From Streptomyces sp. NBC_01231 (lineage in GTDB: Bacteria; Actinomycetota; Actinomycetes; Streptomycetales; Streptomycetaceae), in NCBI GenBank assembly GCA_035999765.1, contig CP108521.1, positions 868,001-932,000 of the forward strand: 64,000 nt of DNA, read 5' to 3'. Positions 1 through 7,909 of the stretch are shown here, piece by piece. The notes under the pieces were generated by a model. It saw only the letters and a list, made by a program, of their open reading frames with translations, had not been told where the DNA came from and made no database searches. The position numbers and the translations under genes are program-made. Positions within the stretch are counted from its first letter, which is position 1. Every line of letters starts with the position of its first letter.

Positions 1-1030
1 CGACGATGTGGCCCTCGGCCGGCTCGATCGCGAGATCGCTGTCCGGCGGCATGGGCAGGGTGGAGTACTCGGAGATGTACGTGGCGTGCAGTCGGTCGAC
101 CACAACGCCCGTACTGGACTTGCCCGTTCGCAGCGAAGTGCCCCACAGGTCCAGGCCCCGCACGGTGACGTACGAGCTGTCGCTCAGGTCGACGCCCCAC
201 AGCCGGTGTTTGGCGGTCACCGTGTGTCCGGCGATGCCGCCCTTCGGGGGGACCAGGTAGAGCCGGTGCGCGGTTTTGTCGTAGTACCACTCCCCCGGCT
301 GGTCGAGGGCGGCCTTCGACCCGACGAGGTAGTAGTTGCGGTAGGGCTGGTTGCCCATGCACAGCGGCGTGCAGCGGTAGTTGCCGCCCTTGAAGTCCAG
401 CTTGCCGGGCGCCGAGGCCGTGGCCGTGCCGGTCTGCTGGGCCCAGGGGTTGGAGCCCGCCCACAGATGCACGGTGGCGCCGGTCCAGTCGGCGTCGGGC
501 AGGTCGGTGTCGTCGATGTGCTGGTCGGTGGAGGTGGTGTCGGCCTCGGCCCAGGTGATGTTCAGCGGATCGGCGCCGGAGTTGGGCCAACGGCCCTCCG
601 CGGCACGGGTGTTGTCGAGGAACACCGCGTTGAAGTCGGGGTCGGGCGGCAGGTCGGTGTCGGCGGCGATCAGTCCGCCCCCCGCGTCCTTCCAGCCGGT
701 CACCTTTTCGGTCCCGTCGACGGTCACCGGGCCGTCACCGTAGGCGGCGATCGTGATCGGGGCGCCCTCGGTGCCGGAGGGCGGGGTGACCTGCTCGCGG
801 TAGGTGCCCTTGTGGATCAGGCAGGTGTCGCCGGGGCGGACGCGGTCGAGGCAGGCGCCGATGGTGCGCAGGGGGCTTGCCTGGGTGCCGTGTGCGTGGT
901 CGCTGCCCCGGGGGGCGACGTGGTAGGTGTGGCCGGACTGCGCCGCCTGCGCCTGGACCGGGAAGGTCAGCAGCGCGGTCACGGCGGCCAGTACGGACAG
1001 GTGTTTGAGTCTGATGTCCCGTCGTCTCAT
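1..1030 (-). CDS. Secreted right-handed parallel beta-helix protein, C-terminus outside window
   Basis: ATG at 1030 overlaps the DUF2264 stop by 4 bp (ATGA), so this is the last visible gene of the coupled operon. About 343 codons lie in the window and the frame is still open at base 1. The N-terminus is a Sec signal peptide: RRRDIRLKH, a hydrophobic stretch, then a likely cut near AQA-AQS. The mature start reads HTYHVAPRGSD, followed by PLRTIGACLDRVRPGDTC and GTYREQV, which is the usual entry into DUF1565/pectate-lyase-like beta-helix domains. I infer an extracellular polysaccharide lyase or hydrolase, because it sits beside a sugar importer and a DUF2264 protein. The substrate cannot be told and the catalytic part is outside the window. 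Confidence 0.8.
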   Translation of the reverse strand, partial: MRRRDIRLKHLSVLAAVTALLTFPVQAQAAQSGHTYHVAPRGSDHAHGTQASPLRTIGACLDRVRPGDTCLIHKGTYREQVTPPSGTEGAPITIAAYGDGPVTVDGTEKVTGWKDAGGGLIAADTDLPPDPDFNAVFLDNTRAAEGRWPNSGADPLNITWAEADTTSTDQHIDDTDLPDADWTGATVHLWAGSNPWAQQTGTATASAPGKLDFKGGNYRCTPLCMGNQPYRNYYLVGSKAALDQPGEWYYDKTAHRLYLVPPKGGIAGHTVTAKHRLWGVDLSDSSYVTVRGLDLWGTSLRTGKSSTGVVVDRLHATYISEYSTLPMPPDSDLAIEPAEGHIV

Positions 1031-2931
1031 GTCCTGTCTCCAGTCGTCGGATGTGCGGTGGTGGGCGGGTGCGCGGCGGTTGAGGGGTGTGCGGTGGTCG
1101 CGAGGTATGCGGTGGTCGGGGGCGTTCGCCAGGCCGTCTCGGCTTCTTCGATTCCGCCTGGGGCGCCGAGCACGGCGCACCTCAACCAGTGCTCGCCGGG
1201 CAGGAGTTGATCCACGAGTACGGGCAGCGTGGTGCGCCGTGCGAGGACGTTCGTGCCGGGCAGGCAGTCGACGACCGCGCCCTCACGTCGGCCGTCGAGG
1301 TCTCGCAGTCCGGTGAAGCCCGCGGAGGCCGACACCCGTGCATGTCCCGGCCCCGTCTCACGGTCCGTGCCCGCGTCCCGGTCGACGGCGAACCCGCCCT
1401 CGGCAGTGCGCAGGGCGCGAGCGGTGCGGATGCGATGGGCGCGCACATGCCAGGGCGCGGCGGCCGTCAGCCAGGTGGTGATCTCCACGTCGGGCCACGG
1501 GTGCCAGGTGCTGAGGACCGTGTCGGCAGTGACGTAGGACGCGGTCGGCTCCTCGCGCACCCGGTAGTGCGCCCCGTCGTCGTCGCTGAGCGCCAGCATC
1601 GAGTCGTACGCGCCCTGTTCGAGCCCCAACGTGCCGTTCGGCAGGCTGAAGCCGAAGCGGGTCGAGTAGGCGAACTTGGCGTACTTCTCGGCGCCGTGGC
1701 GCACCCAGGGGTGGTGCTGGCGCCCGGCGAGCAGGGTGACGTCGCCGGAGTCCCGCATGAGTACCGCACCGGCGTGCGGCTGGGCGCTGACGGCGGGCAG
1801 TGCGGGAGCCGGCTCCTCCTTGACGGTCCAGAACGCGTGCTGGGCGGGCAACGCGAGCGGCAGACATGCCTTGAGTGACCAGTAGGGCGAGCCCGGCGCG
1901 TTGTACTGCTCGGCCAGCGCGGGCTGCGGATAGCCGTACCCGATGGACAGCAGCCCGTCGGGCCCGGTCACCGGCCGCCCGCGCCACCAGCGCAGATGCC
2001 GCAGCAGATACCCCTTGACCTCGCCCCACGGCAGGACGTCGACGCCCGCGAACGGCAGCGCGCCCCAGAACGCGGCCTGCGCCCAGCGGTAGGTGAGGCT
2101 GCGGCCGTACGGGACGGCGGCACCATCGTCGGAGAACCAGTGCCGGAAGTCGCCGGCGAACCGGGCCGCCCGTTCCTTGAAGTGGTCGCCGCCCGTGAGC
2201 GTGTCGTACAGCAGCCCGTAGAAGTGCATGGCCCACGGGACGTAGTAGTCGCGGCGTTCGGTGGGTCCGTCCGCGTACCAGCCGTCGCCGAGCCAGAAGG
2301 TCTCCAGTCGGTCGAGGCGGGCGGTGATCAGCGAGCGGTCGTACGGCACCCCCACCCGGTCGAGACCGAGGCTGACCAGCACCGGGAAGAAGAGCCAGTT
2401 GTTGTCGGTGGTCTCCCGGTGCAGCGCACTGAGCAGCCAGCGTGCGAGCCGGTCGCGTTCGGGGCCGCTCAGTGGGTCCCACCACTGTTCGGGGGCCAGG
2501 GCGAGGGCGAAGCCGATGGCGGCCATCTCGACGATGCGCTGGTCGTGGTCGACCGGCTCGCCCCAGTACTCGGGGTGCGCGGGATCGCTGCCGTGGGCGA
2601 GCCCCTCGGCCCACAACTCGGTGTGCGGAACGTCCTGTCCACCCGCCGCGAGGGGCGCGAGTCCCCACAGCGGCCGGGCGAACGCCTCCAGTTCGGCGGC
2701 CGTGTCGTCGTGGATCGCGGTGTTGACGCCGAGCCGTACGCGCGCCCGGCCCGCGCTGAAACGGGACGTCACGGGCTCGGTCAATTCCCTTACCCAGGAC
2801 GCCAGTTCGGTACGTGAGTCATCCATCAGACCTGCTCCGTCCGGCAGTCCCTCGCCATCCATCAGTCCGACTCCGTCCATCAGCCCTGCTCCCTCCGTGA
2901 GCTGTCCGTCCATGAGCTGTCCTCCGTCCAT
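1027..2931 (-). CDS. DUF2264 domain-containing protein
   Basis: 634 residues. Start ATG at 2931 overlaps the upstream permease stop as TGATG, and its stop overlaps the next gene, so it is translationally coupled on both sides. After an N-terminal repeat tract (about residues 1-38) comes an alpha-helical DUF2264 region containing WWDPLSGPERDRLARWL, NNWLFFPVLVSLGL, DGWYADGPTERRDYYVPW and WFSDDGAAVPYGRSLTYR. DUF2264 proteins are found with polysaccharide-degradation loci and resemble (alpha/alpha)6 unsaturated-glucuronyl-type hydrolases, but no firm reaction is known to me. No signal peptide is seen, so it is probably cytoplasmic and acts on imported oligosaccharide. The open frame extends upstream into the permease gene, but that part is out-of-frame permease DNA. 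Any of the ATGs within the repeat could be the true start. Confidence 0.85.
   Translation of the reverse strand: MDGGQLMDGQLTEGAGLMDGVGLMDGEGLPDGAGLMDDSRTELASWVRELTEPVTSRFSAGRARVRLGVNTAIHDDTAAELEAFARPLWGLAPLAAGGQDVPHTELWAEGLAHGSDPAHPEYWGEPVDHDQRIVEMAAIGFALALAPEQWWDPLSGPERDRLARWLLSALHRETTDNNWLFFPVLVSLGLDRVGVPYDRSLITARLDRLETFWLGDGWYADGPTERRDYYVPWAMHFYGLLYDTLTGGDHFKERAARFAGDFRHWFSDDGAAVPYGRSLTYRWAQAAFWGALPFAGVDVLPWGEVKGYLLRHLRWWRGRPVTGPDGLLSIGYGYPQPALAEQYNAPGSPYWSLKACLPLALPAQHAFWTVKEEPAPALPAVSAQPHAGAVLMRDSGDVTLLAGRQHHPWVRHGAEKYAKFAYSTRFGFSLPNGTLGLEQGAYDSMLALSDDDGAHYRVREEPTASYVTADTVLSTWHPWPDVEITTWLTAAAPWHVRAHRIRTARALRTAEGGFAVDRDAGTDRETGPGHARVSASAGFTGLRDLDGRREGAVVDCLPGTNVLARRTTLPVLVDQLLPGEHWLRCAVLGAPGGIEEAETAWRTPPTTAYLATTAHPSTAAHPPTTAHPTTGDRT
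2826..2931 (-). repeat. Six-codon tandem repeat encoding MDGxGL at the DUF2264 N-terminus
   Basis: The first codons read MDGGQL, MDGQL, TEGAGL, MDGVGL, MDGEGL, PDGAGL, MDD: degenerate 18-bp units with one 15-bp unit. They contain five in-frame ATG codons at 2931, 2913, 2880, 2862 and 2826. Such a tract can change length by slippage without a frameshift and offers several possible starts. Confidence 0.8.
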
Positions 2932-3809
2932 CAGCCCTTCTCCGCCCCGGCCAGCAGCCCGGTGCGCAGGAAGCGCTGGGCGAGGACGAAACCGATCAGC
3001 AGCGGCGCGCAGGCCACGAGCCCTGCCAGGGCCGCCTCCGGCTGGTGGATGTCGAGGTCGGCGAAGCCGCTGGAGTTGTTGACCGCGCCGGTGGACTGCA
3101 GCAGGGACATCAGGCCGAGCTGGAGGGTGAAGGTGCGGTCGTCGGAGAGCATCACGAAGGGCAGGAAGAAGTCGGTCCAGCAGCGCACGAAGCCGAAGAA
3201 GGCGATCAGCGCGATGGCGGGGCGGGCCAGCGGCACCGCGACCGACCAGAACAGCCGCAGTTCGCTCGCCCCGTCGACGCGTCCGGCGTCCAGCAGGCTG
3301 TCGGGGAGGTTCGCCTGGAAGTGCAGGAAGGCCAGGTACACCCCGAAGGGGTAGAAGGACAGCGGCAGGATCACCGACCAGACCGTGCCGGTGAGATCGA
3401 GTGCCGACATCTCCAGGTACAGCGGGAGCACCAGCGCCGCCGGGGGCAGGATCATCGTCACGATCGACAGGGTGAGCAGTGCCCGACGGCCGGCGAAGTC
3501 GTGTTTGGCGAGCGCATAGCCGGCGGGCACGCACAGCAGCAGGGCGAGGGCCACGCTGGCCGCCGCGTAGACGATCGAGTTGCCGATCCACAGGGTGATC
3601 TCGCCGTCGTTGTACGACGTCAGGTGCGACCAGGCGTCGCCCACGTTGCCCAGTGAACCGAATCCGAGCGGTGAGCCGGTGGTCAGGTCGTCGGCCGTGC
3701 GGGTGGGGGCGAGCAGCAGCCAGAGCAGGGGCAGTCCGAAGAAGACGGCCGCGCCCAGCAGGAACAGGGCGCGGGCGCCGCGTGACAGAGCGGTCATCGC
3801 CTCACTCAC
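2931..3809 (-). CDS. Carbohydrate ABC transporter permease, MalG type
   Basis: Inner-membrane subunit of a CUT1 sugar importer. About six membrane segments are visible, starting with ALFLLGAAVFFGLPLLWLLL. The cytoplasmic EAA-like loop reads DAGRVDGASELRLFWSVAVP, the site that contacts the ATPase. No ATPase gene is present here; Streptomyces CUT1 systems usually share MsiK, so I infer the same. The chosen start is GTG at 3809, which overlaps the upstream permease stop as GTGA and gives 292 residues. ATG at 3797 (MTALSRGARALF, 288 residues) is an equally possible start. It is the third gene of the operon behind the LacI-type operator. Confidence 0.9.
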   Translation of the reverse strand: MSEAMTALSRGARALFLLGAAVFFGLPLLWLLLAPTRTADDLTTGSPLGFGSLGNVGDAWSHLTSYNDGEITLWIGNSIVYAAASVALALLLCVPAGYALAKHDFAGRRALLTLSIVTMILPPAALVLPLYLEMSALDLTGTVWSVILPLSFYPFGVYLAFLHFQANLPDSLLDAGRVDGASELRLFWSVAVPLARPAIALIAFFGFVRCWTDFFLPFVMLSDDRTFTLQLGLMSLLQSTGAVNNSSGFADLDIHQPEAALAGLVACAPLLIGFVLAQRFLRTGLLAGAEKG

Positions 3810-4750
3810 CGGGAGTCGGAGGAGTCGGTGGCGTACATACGAGTACGGGTGATCACGATCCAGGCGGCCAGCACGCCGACCGCGAGCATGGCCAGGGACA
3901 GCGCGGCGGCCTTGCCGAAGTCGCCGTCCTGGGTGGCGTAGGTGTAGGCGAGCTGGTTGACGGACCAGGTGGGGCTGATCTGGCCGGGGGCGCCGGTGGA
4001 CAGCACGGTGGGCTCGACGAAGACCTGGCTGCCGGAGGCGAAACTGGAGATCAGCACGAAGGCGACGTATGTGCGGACCATCGGCAGCTTGACGTGCCAC
4101 ATGGTCCGCCAGGCCGAGGCGCCGTCGACCTGTGCGGCTTCAAGGACGTCCTTCGGGAGCGCATTGAGCGCCCCGTACAGGACCACGATCCAGCCGCCGG
4201 CGTGCACCGCGACGCCCATCACGGTGAGGACGGCGATGACGCTGCCGCCGGACAGCGCGTCCGTGGCGCTCTTGACGTCCATCAGCTTGAGCAGGGGTGC
4301 GAACGGGCTGCTGTCCGGGCTGACCATGAACAGCCACAGCAGGGCCGCGGCGGAGCCGGTGACCGCGCCGGGCAGGTAGTAGACGAGTTGGAGCGCGCTC
4401 GTCGTGCGGCCGGGGCGGGCGTGCAGGGTGAAGGCGAGCGACAGGACGGTCAGCAGCAGGATCGGCAGCCACAGCAGCAGATACGTCGACACGTGGGCGG
4501 CGGCGTCGCCGAGCCGGTAGTCGTGGAACACGGCCGCCCAGTCACGCCCGCCGGAGAAGGAGCCGTTGTCGACGAACGAGGTCCACAGGGCGTATCCGGC
4601 GGGGGCGAGCCCGAAGAGCACGAGGAACACCGTGTAGGGGCCTACGAGGATCCAGACGGCGGCGGTACGGGGTGAACGGCGCCTGTCGCTGGACGTCACC
4701 GGCCGCGTGGCCGCGACCGCGGGCGGGCGGGGTGTCGTGAGCGTTTTCAT
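3806..4750 (-). CDS. Sugar ABC transporter permease, MalF type
   Basis: 314 residues, starting with ATG at 4750 (MKTLTTPRP), which overlaps the binding-protein stop by 4 bp (ATGA). After a basic, proline-rich cytoplasmic N-terminus, six hydrophobic segments follow, the first being AAVWILVGPYTVFLVLFGLA. The EAA loop reads EAAQVDGASAWRTMWHVKLP, diagnostic for binding-protein-dependent permeases. Together with the MalG-type partner downstream it forms the membrane channel for the substrate delivered by the adjacent lipoprotein. The substrate is unknown. The linked beta-helix protein and DUF2264 protein suggest an oligosaccharide from a plant or algal polysaccharide. Confidence 0.92.
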   Translation of the reverse strand: MKTLTTPRPPAVAATRPVTSSDRRRSPRTAAVWILVGPYTVFLVLFGLAPAGYALWTSFVDNGSFSGGRDWAAVFHDYRLGDAAAHVSTYLLLWLPILLLTVLSLAFTLHARPGRTTSALQLVYYLPGAVTGSAAALLWLFMVSPDSSPFAPLLKLMDVKSATDALSGGSVIAVLTVMGVAVHAGGWIVVLYGALNALPKDVLEAAQVDGASAWRTMWHVKLPMVRTYVAFVLISSFASGSQVFVEPTVLSTGAPGQISPTWSVNQLAYTYATQDGDFGKAAALSLAMLAVGVLAAWIVITRTRMYATDSSDSR

Positions 4751-6042
4751 CCGACCGTGTATCCGCTGGTCTTGGCCGCCGCCTCCAGCTTGTCCTGCCA
4801 ACTGCCCAGAGAATTACGGAGGTTGCCGCCGGAATCGACCGCCTTGACGACCGTGTCGTTGAAGCTGCTCTGCCAGTCGGCCTCGAAGCGGACCGCGCCG
4901 AAGCCGGGGCGCAGTGCGTTCGCCGCCGCGGTGAGGGCGGGCATCGGGTCGGATGCGTAGTACGGGTCCTTCGACTTGGCCTCGCCCCACTTCTTCGCGG
5001 CTGCCGTGAAGGCGGGGTAGGTGGGCTGCTTCGCCTGGAGGTTCACGTCGGTGGTCATCCATCGCACCAGGTCCGCGGCCTGTTCGGTTCGCCCGCCGGC
5101 GTGCGAGGAGACGAGGAAGGCGCCGCCGCCGACCTGTCCGGCGAACGGCTTGTTCTCGCCGGGCCAGGTGGGCATGGGGGCGGCGGCGATCCGGCCCTTG
5201 GGCACCTTGAAGGCGGGTCCGAACATGAAGTCGCCGAACCAGGCGGGGGCCGGCAGCATCAGGATCTTGTCGCCCTTGCCGAACTTGGCGAAGCCCGGGT
5301 CGATGGGTACGACGGTGGTGACGGCCTTCTTGCGGGCGAGCGGCTGGAGCAGATCGGCGACCCGGGTGCAGTCCGGCCCGTCGAGGTCGATGTGGACCTC
5401 GGTGAGGCTGAGCGTGTCGCGGGTGGGGCAGCCGCTACTGCCGAAGTAGATGCCGGCGCCGTACTTGCCGTTGACGGCTCCGACGATGGTGCCGGGGTGC
5501 TCCTCGGCCGCCTTCAGACCGGTCTGCCGGTACTCGGCCCAGGTCTTGGGGACCTGGTATCCGTAACGCTTCATCAGTGTGGCGTCGTACCAGAGGACGG
5601 TGGGGGCGATGTCGTTGCGCAGGCAGTACGTCTTGCCGCCGAAGGTGCAGGTGTCGAGGGAGCCGGGGGTGAAGCCGTCGCGGACGGACTTCGGGACGAG
5701 GTCGTCGAGCGGGGCCGCGTAGCCGAACTTCTGACTCGCGAGCGTCGCCGCCTCGGCCGGGTTGGCCAGGAAGGCGACATCGGGCCAGCCGCTCTTGGTG
5801 CGGTTGGCGAGCGAGATCTTGGTGGGCACGTAGCCCGCGTCGGGCGGGATGGTGACGATGCGCATCTTCACGTCGGGGTGGGCCTTCTCGTACTGCTGGG
5901 CCGCGGGCATCCGGGTGTTGTCCACCCAGACCAACAGCTCGCCCTTCGCGTCGCCCGAACCGCCGCCACCACCGGTTCCTCCGCAACCGCAGAGCACCAG
6001 AGCCGCGGCCGCGGCCAGGGAAGCCGCGCGCCATCTCTTCAT
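4747..6042 (-). CDS. Extracellular sugar-binding lipoprotein of ABC transporter
   Basis: 431 residues; first gene of the coupled operon. Start ATG at 6042 is preceded by AAGGTGG at good spacing. A GTG nine bases upstream was rejected because it would swallow the ribosome binding site. The N-terminus is a lipoprotein signal: MKRWR, an Ala-rich core, then LVLCGCGG with the lipidated Cys at 20 (or 18), followed by a Gly-rich linker. The mature part has family 1 binding-protein features, such as GELLVWVDNTRMP and YEKAHPDVKMRI at the start and NVALxPxP-like pocket segments later. It captures a sugar outside the membrane and passes it to the two permeases. Expression is probably controlled by the divergent LacI regulator. 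Confidence 0.92.
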   Translation of the reverse strand: MKRWRAASLAAAAALVLCGCGGTGGGGGSGDAKGELLVWVDNTRMPAAQQYEKAHPDVKMRIVTIPPDAGYVPTKISLANRTKSGWPDVAFLANPAEAATLASQKFGYAAPLDDLVPKSVRDGFTPGSLDTCTFGGKTYCLRNDIAPTVLWYDATLMKRYGYQVPKTWAEYRQTGLKAAEEHPGTIVGAVNGKYGAGIYFGSSGCPTRDTLSLTEVHIDLDGPDCTRVADLLQPLARKKAVTTVVPIDPGFAKFGKGDKILMLPAPAWFGDFMFGPAFKVPKGRIAAAPMPTWPGENKPFAGQVGGGAFLVSSHAGGRTEQAADLVRWMTTDVNLQAKQPTYPAFTAAAKKWGEAKSKDPYYASDPMPALTAAANALRPGFGAVRFEADWQSSFNDTVVKAVDSGGNLRNSLGSWQDKLEAAAKTSGYTVG

Positions 6043-6086
6043 GAGGACCACCTTTTCGCCGAGGAGCCTTACTCCAGGACCGTGGA

Positions 6087-6104
6087 TTGCGATAGTTTTC
6101 GCAA
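6087..6104. promoter_or_regulatory. LacI-type operator between the ABC operon and its regulator gene
   Basis: TTGCGA-TAGTTT-TCGCAA: perfect 6-bp inverted arms around a 6-bp centre, located in the 97-bp divergent intergenic region. It lies 45 bp upstream of the binding-protein start and 36 bp upstream of the LacI start. Position and symmetry fit a LacI-family operator controlling both directions. This is inference, with no binding data. Confidence 0.65.
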
Positions 6105-6139
6105 AACTCGACCGCCCGGCAACGTAGGAGATTCATCCG

Positions 6140-7201
6140 ATGACGTCAACGGTTCGGACAGGATCAGGTGAGGCGAGACGGCGCACCCTGGCCGAAATCG
6201 CCGATCAGGCAGGCGTATCGGTGTCCACCGTCTCCAAGGTGTTGCACAACAGGTCCGATGTCTCGGCGGAGACGCGAGCCAAGGTGCAGCGACTGCTGGA
6301 ACACCACGGCTACCTGGCGAAACATCGCCCCGCAGCCACGGCGGCCCCGCCCGGCGGGCTGATCGACTTCGTCATCAACGAACTGGACAGCCCCTGGGCG
6401 GTCGAGCTGATCCGGGGCGCGGAGGACGTCCTGCACGACGCCGGCATGGGACTGGTCGTCTCCTCCACCCACGGCCGGACCAGACGCGCCCGTCAGTGGC
6501 TGGACTCGCTGGCCACCCGCTCCACCCGCGGAGCGATTCTCGTGGTGCCCGAACTGACGCCCCGACAGCACGAGGAGCTGAGCCGGCTCGGCATTCCCTA
6601 CGCGCTGGTGGCGCCGATCGACGAGCCCGCGCCGGGCACGCCGTGGGTGGGCGCGACCAACTGGCCCGGCGGACTGGCCGCGACCCGCCACCTCATCGAG
6701 CTGGGCCACCGGCGCATCGCGATCATCAGCGGCCCGGAGCGCCGGCTCACCTCTCGGGCGCGGGTCGACGGCTACCGCTCGGCACTGGCGGAGGCCGGTC
6801 TGCCCTTCGACCCCGAGCTGGTGCGCTACGGCGACTTCACCCATGGCCTCGCGCACCAACACGCCCTGGAACTCCTGGCGTTGCCCGAGCGTCCGACGGC
6901 GATCTTCGCCGGCAGCGACCACCAGGCGCTGGGCACCTACCGGGCCGCCGCCGAACTGGGCCTGCGCATCCCGGCCGACGTCAGCGTGGTCGGCTTCGAC
7001 GACCTGCCCTTCGCGGACTGGGTCACCCCGCGCCTGACGACGATCCGCACTCCCCTTGCCGACATGACCGCGCTCGCGGCCCGGATGGTGCTGCGGCTGC
7101 TGTCCGGGGAGCAACCGGAGACGACGCGGGTGGAGGTGGCGACGGAACTGGTGGTCAGGGAGAGCAGTGGAGCCCCTCCCGCCCGTGACGACAAGGCGTA
7201 G
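6140..7201 (+). CDS. LacI family transcriptional regulator
   Basis: 353 residues. The N-terminal helix-turn-helix and hinge read TLAEIADQAGVSVSTVSKVL and SAETRAKVQRLLEHHGY, followed by a periplasmic-binding-like effector domain (LIDFVINELDSPWAVELIRG, RRIAIISGPERR, AIFAGSDHQALG, VSVVGFDDLPFADW). Start ATG at 6140 has GTAGGAG nine bases upstream. It is divergent from the ABC/DUF2264/beta-helix operon with a palindrome between them, so it is most likely the local repressor, released by a sugar or oligosaccharide. It is followed by a large palindromic terminator. Confidence 0.92.
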   Translation: MTSTVRTGSGEARRRTLAEIADQAGVSVSTVSKVLHNRSDVSAETRAKVQRLLEHHGYLAKHRPAATAAPPGGLIDFVINELDSPWAVELIRGAEDVLHDAGMGLVVSSTHGRTRRARQWLDSLATRSTRGAILVVPELTPRQHEELSRLGIPYALVAPIDEPAPGTPWVGATNWPGGLAATRHLIELGHRRIAIISGPERRLTSRARVDGYRSALAEAGLPFDPELVRYGDFTHGLAHQHALELLALPERPTAIFAGSDHQALGTYRAAAELGLRIPADVSVVGFDDLPFADWVTPRLTTIRTPLADMTALAARMVLRLLSGEQPETTRVEVATELVVRESSGAPPARDDKA

Positions 7202-7296
7202 CCGCGGGCCAGAGGAGACGGCGTCCGGGTTCCTCAGATGTGAGGGCTCGCGCCGGACATCCGGCGGCCGACCGGGCTGAGCTCCTCGTGGCCGCC

Positions 7297-7328
7297 CGGC
7301 AGAGTCCTGCGGCCGCAGGACTCTGCCG
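7297..7328. terminator. 32-bp perfect palindrome between convergent genes
   Basis: A fully self-complementary stretch beginning CGGCAGAGTCCTGC and ending with its reverse complement, placed between the LacI gene (plus) and the RidA-like gene (minus). No T-tract follows. It fits a bidirectional intrinsic terminator of the GC-rich type. Just downstream, GGGCTGC is repeated three times (about 7341-7362). Confidence 0.65.
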
Positions 7329-7410
7329 AACCACTGCGGGCTACGGGCTGCGGGCTGCGGGCTGCGGGACCGGAAACACCTGAAGCGTCGGCCTCGCCCT
7401 GGGACCTCAG

Positions 7411-7812
7411 TCAGGACCGGGCCGCGAGGGCCTCGACCTCGAACAGCACGTCAGGCGTAGCCAGGCTCGCGACACCGATGAGGGTTTGCGTGGGCGGCTT
7501 GGTACCCCAACCCTCCCGCACGGCCCCGGCGATCGGAGAGAGCTTGCTGACGTCATGGTTCACCACATACGTCCTGAGCTGGACGACGTGGCTGAGGTCG
7601 AGCCCATGGACGGCAAGGGCGACGCCGATGTTGCGGAACGTCTGCTTCACCTGCTCGGTGAAGTCGGTCGAGACCACCGCCCCGTCTGGGCCCGATCCGT
7701 ACTGACCTGCGACAAGCACCAATTCAGTACCTGCGGGGACGGTGGCGGTGTGGCTGTAGCCGAACGGGACCGGGTCGTGCAAACCGTCCGGATTGACAAG
7801 GGCGTGCGTCAT
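7411..7812 (-). CDS. RidA/YjgF family protein lacking the usual active-site arginine
   Basis: 133 residues, the family's normal length for a trimeric RidA fold. Start ATG at 7812 has GAGAGG eight bases upstream; a GTG nine bases further up would overlap that site. Visible family features are LVLVAGQYGSGPDG, FRNIGVALAVHGLDLSHVVQLRTYV and a C-terminal VLFEVEALA. In canonical RidA imine deaminases the strand before this motif carries PARxxV, whose Arg is needed for deamination. Here it reads PPTQTLIGV, so the Arg is absent. I therefore call it a YjgF-family protein of unknown reaction. It is divergent from the WYL regulator, which may control it. Confidence 0.85.
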   Translation of the reverse strand: MTHALVNPDGLHDPVPFGYSHTATVPAGTELVLVAGQYGSGPDGAVVSTDFTEQVKQTFRNIGVALAVHGLDLSHVVQLRTYVVNHDVSKLSPIAGAVREGWGTKPPTQTLIGVASLATPDVLFEVEALAARS

Positions 7813-7909
7813 GTGGAGCACCTCTCGTGTGCGGTGGGTGTTCGTCCTGCGGGCGAGCCTCCCAACGAATCACGACACCGCGTGTCATGTATTCCGGTAG
7901 CGTTTTCCC

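Noticed and set aside
8..1210. Long plus-strand open frame across the left end
   Set aside because: It is the antisense of the beta-helix and DUF2264 genes. Its Val/Gly/Ala-rich composition is the usual shadow in very GC-rich DNA.
2932..3591. Upstream extension of the DUF2264 frame to about 854 residues
   Set aside because: The extra part is an Arg/Pro-rich out-of-frame reading of the MalG-type permease gene, which has clear membrane segments and an EAA loop.
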